From contig JAEVZN010000524.1 in assembly GCA_023392205.1 (NCBI GenBank), positions 1-15,671 of the forward strand: DNA of 15,671 nt. Reading direction: 5' to 3'. Under the pieces are notes generated by a model. That model worked only from the letters and a program-made list of their open reading frames with translations. It was not told the origin of the DNA and searched no databases. Position numbers and translations under genes: made by a program. Shown here piece by piece: positions 13,835 through 15,671 of the stretch. How positions within the stretch are numbered: the first letter of the stretch is position 1; the number at the start of each line of letters is the position of its first letter. The DNA comes from Pseudomonadota bacterium. GTDB taxonomy: Bacteria > Pseudomonadota > Alphaproteobacteria > Rhizobiales > Xanthobacteraceae.

Positions 13835-13871
13835 GCACAAAACAACAACGCGGCCGGGCACGGCCGCGTTG
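13835..13871 (-). terminator. Intrinsic terminator after the substrate-binding protein gene
   Basis: On the minus strand a perfect 10-bp GC-rich stem (arms CAACGCGGCC and GGCCGCGTTG, 13871-13862 and 13855-13846) with a 6-nt loop is followed by the T-rich tail TTGTTTTGTGC. It lies 39 nt after the stop at 13910 and separates that transcript from the 55-residue gene starting at 13800. Confidence 0.85.
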
Positions 13872-13909
13872 CGTGGCAAATGGACGCGTCGGCTGCCTGC
13901 AGGTTTTCG

Positions 13910-15247
13910 TCAGGCGCGGCGGATGGCGAAGCTGTCGACATACTCGGCGGGCTTGGACGGATCGAAGGGCTTGCCCATCACCGAGAAGGACTTGGTCGCC
14001 GACGACGGCACCTCCATGCCGGCTTCCTTCATCGCCTTGCCCGCATCTGCGGTGAGGAAAACCTGCTTGGCGACACCCGCATAATCCACATCGCCCTTGA
14101 TCTGGCCCCAGCGCTTCATCTGCGTGAGAATCCACACGGCAAAGCTTTCATAGGGAAAGGGATCGTAGGTGACGCGGTTCGGATCGCGCTTGATGCCGCC
14201 AAGCCCGTCGGCAAATGTCCCGGTGAGCACCTGGTCAAGCACCGGTACCGGCGCGTTGAGATAATTCGCCGGCGCAATCGCTTCGGCGATCTGCTTGCGG
14301 TTTTCCTGCTTGGACGCATAGGCGGAGGCCTCGACCAGGGCGCGCAGCAAAGCGGCATAGGTATTCGGCATCTCGGTGACGAATTCCTGACGGGCGGCGA
14401 AGGCGCAGCAGGGATGCCCGTCCCACATCTCCTTGGAGATCAGGTGGATGAAGCCGATGCCGTCAAACACCGCGCGCTGCACCACATTGTCGGGCGCAAG
14501 GAAGCCGTCGATATTGCCGGCACGCAGATTGGCCACCATGTCCGGCGGCGGGACGACGCGCAATTGCACATCCTGATCGGGGTCGACGCCGTTCTCGGCC
14601 AGGTAATAGCGCAGCAGGTAATTGTGGATCGAGTAGTCGAAGGGAATCGCGAAGCGCAGGCCCTTCCAGGTCTTCGGATCGCGCTGGTCCTTCAGCTTGG
14701 TGGACAGGCAGATGGCCTGACCGTTGACATTCTGGATCGCCGGGACCGTGAAGGGCGTTGCAGTGGAGCCGAGCCCAAGCGAGATCGCGATCGGCATCGG
14801 CGCCAGCATATGCGCGACGTCGTATTCCCTGTTCATGGTCTTGTCGCGCACCACCGCCCAGCCGGCGGTCTTTACAACATCGACATCGAGCTTCTGCTTG
14901 GAATAGAAGCCGAGCGGATGCGCCATGATGATCGGCGTGGCGCAGGTGATCGGAATGAAGCCGACCGCGAGCTTGGTTTTCTCAAGCGGTCCGGTCTGCG
15001 CGAACAGGTCGGTGGCGGTGGCGATCGGGAAAATCTGCGACAGCGCGCCGAGCAATGTGGCGGTGCCGACGCTGGACAGCATCGCGCGCCGCGTCACCGC
15101 GTTCGGAAAGGCCGCCCGCAACACGGCGGTCTCGATGCGGGCGCGCAGACCGGTGTCGCTTAAGCCCTCGCAGGCCATGCCGGGATCGTGCGCTTCGCCG
15201 CAATTGCAGGCCGTCATGCGGCCGCCGGATGAGATCGTGTCGGTCAT
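13910..15247 (-). CDS. CmpA/NrtA family ABC-type substrate-binding protein, Tat-exported
   Basis: A 445-residue protein; GAGGG lies 7 nt before the ATG. An unusual 50-residue cytoplasmic-type leader contains a C-N-C...C cluster (residues 14-26), followed by a Tat-type signal VTRRAMLSSVGTATLLGALS (RR at 53-54). The mature part begins near LAVGFIPITCATPIIMAHPL and contains KTAGWAVVRDKTMNREYDVA, FAIPFDYSIHNYLLRYYLAE, VVPPPDMVANLRAGNIDGFL and the C-terminal WILTQMKRWGQIKGDVDYAG, all characteristic of nitrate/bicarbonate/cyanate-type periplasmic binding proteins. These hand an oxyanion or related ligand to an ABC transporter, but no permease or ATPase is in the window. The rhodanese-like gene lies 79 nt upstream on the same strand, and a strong terminator follows. 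Ligand unknown. Confidence 0.9.
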   Translation of the reverse strand: MTDTISSGGRMTACNCGEAHDPGMACEGLSDTGLRARIETAVLRAAFPNAVTRRAMLSSVGTATLLGALSQIFPIATATDLFAQTGPLEKTKLAVGFIPITCATPIIMAHPLGFYSKQKLDVDVVKTAGWAVVRDKTMNREYDVAHMLAPMPIAISLGLGSTATPFTVPAIQNVNGQAICLSTKLKDQRDPKTWKGLRFAIPFDYSIHNYLLRYYLAENGVDPDQDVQLRVVPPPDMVANLRAGNIDGFLAPDNVVQRAVFDGIGFIHLISKEMWDGHPCCAFAARQEFVTEMPNTYAALLRALVEASAYASKQENRKQIAEAIAPANYLNAPVPVLDQVLTGTFADGLGGIKRDPNRVTYDPFPYESFAVWILTQMKRWGQIKGDVDYAGVAKQVFLTADAGKAMKEAGMEVPSSATKSFSVMGKPFDPSKPAEYVDSFAIRRA

Positions 15248-15326
15248 TGATTATCCCTCGCTGTCGTGATGGGAGCGCGGTCCGGCCACCGCGTCCCGTT
15301 CATGTGAGCCTTGTCACGCCGGCTTG

Positions 15327-15671
15327 TCAGGCCGCCTTGCCCTGCATTTGCGGCGTGGCGGGATGGCCTTCCTCGATCGGCAGGGACGGGTCGCGCGACC
15401 ATTCGTTCCCGGAGCCGAAATACATCCGCACGTCCATGCTGCCGGCATTCTTGAGCGCCAGCAGCGTGTTGGAGGCGCGCGCGCCCTTGAAGCAATAGAG
15501 ATAGACCGGCGTGTCCGTGCCGATGCCGACAGTGGCGCATTCGGCGAGAATTTCCTCCGACGACTTGAAGCGCGGGCCTTCCGATGTCGGCTTCATCATG
15601 CGGTACCATTCCAGCCACACGGCGCCGGGGATGCGGCCCTTGCGCGGGCAGAAATCCTTCCCGTACGGAGA
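15327..15671 (-). CDS. Rhodanese-type sulfurtransferase, C-terminal part (5' end outside window)
   Basis: 115 residues are visible, open to the right edge (S-P-Y-G-K-D-F-C-P-R precedes the first internal GTG). The catalytic rhodanese domain is clear: GRIPGAVWLEWYRM (the usual H/P-G-A-x-x-L/W motif), KSSEEILAECATVGIGTDTP, the active-site loop YLYCFKGARAS (C-x-x-G-x-R-A-S) and the family-typical end MYFGSGNEWSRDPSLPIEEG. These enzymes carry a persulfide on the active-site Cys and transfer sulfane sulfur from thiosulfate or 3-mercaptopyruvate to thiophilic acceptors. It probably has a second, non-catalytic rhodanese domain upstream, out of view. The substrate-binding protein gene follows 79 nt downstream, so co-transcription is likely. 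Confidence 0.9.
   Translation of the reverse strand, partial: SPYGKDFCPRKGRIPGAVWLEWYRMMKPTSEGPRFKSSEEILAECATVGIGTDTPVYLYCFKGARASNTLLALKNAGSMDVRMYFGSGNEWSRDPSLPIEEGHPATPQMQGKAA

Noticed and set aside
13802..15163. 453-residue plus-strand frame opposite the substrate-binding protein
   Set aside because: The minus frame has clear family motifs, a ribosome binding site and a terminator; the plus frame is a His/Arg/Gly-rich shadow.

Overview
The window looks like chromosomal DNA of an alphaproteobacterium, most likely a Hyphomicrobiales (rhizobial-type) organism. The clues are a DUF768-like small protein, several matches to the alphaproteobacterial general-stress (EcfG) promoter GGAAC-N16-CGTT, a CmpA/NrtA-type Tat substrate-binding protein, and moderately high GC with little strong codon bias. 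No rRNA, tRNA, insertion sequence or CRISPR array was seen.

Region 1 (1-2764) is a small aromatic-oxidation locus. The 3' part of an FAD-dependent aromatic monooxygenase converges on a 4-hydroxyphenylacetate-3-hydroxylase (HpaB) family oxygenase. A divergent MarR-type regulator follows. A perfect 14+1+14 nt AT-rich palindrome covers the -10 region of the hpaB-type promoter and is the evident operator.

Region 2 (2765-8304) is an envelope and stress region. It holds a CsbD-like protein behind a near-consensus EcfG promoter, a membrane-anchored coiled-coil protein, an AI-2E/PerM family permease, and a 68-residue membrane protein with GTG start behind an exact EcfG consensus. On the minus strand a YihY/BrkB-family membrane protein and a secreted L,D-transpeptidase form a two-gene operon.

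Region 3 (8579-12500) is a second catabolic unit. An AraC-type regulator is divergent from a two-gene operon encoding a GlcF-like Fe-S protein and a vanillyl-alcohol-oxidase/4-cresol-dehydrogenase-like flavoprotein. The Fe-S protein begins with TTG and has Tyr in place of one cluster-ligand Cys. The likely chemistry is oxidation of an alkyl- or hydroxyalkyl-phenol or an alpha-hydroxy acid, with electrons passing to the membrane through the Fe-S partner; the substrate is unknown.

Region 4 (12501-13800) is the most unusual part. Two small, mutually homologous proteins of no recognised family each have a GGAAC-N16-(C/G)GTT box ending only 7-8 nt before the ATG, which predicts leaderless or nearly leaderless stress transcripts. 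Between them lie three tandem 13-bp repeats. The second paralogue runs tail to tail into a DUF768-like minus-strand gene, apparently across an old deletion junction, and a 55-residue tail-anchored membrane protein follows.

Region 5 (13835-15671) is a minus-strand pair: the end of a rhodanese-type sulfurtransferase (open at the right edge) and a Tat-exported CmpA/NrtA-like substrate-binding protein closed by a clear intrinsic terminator.

All functional names come from reading motifs by eye; no database search was possible.
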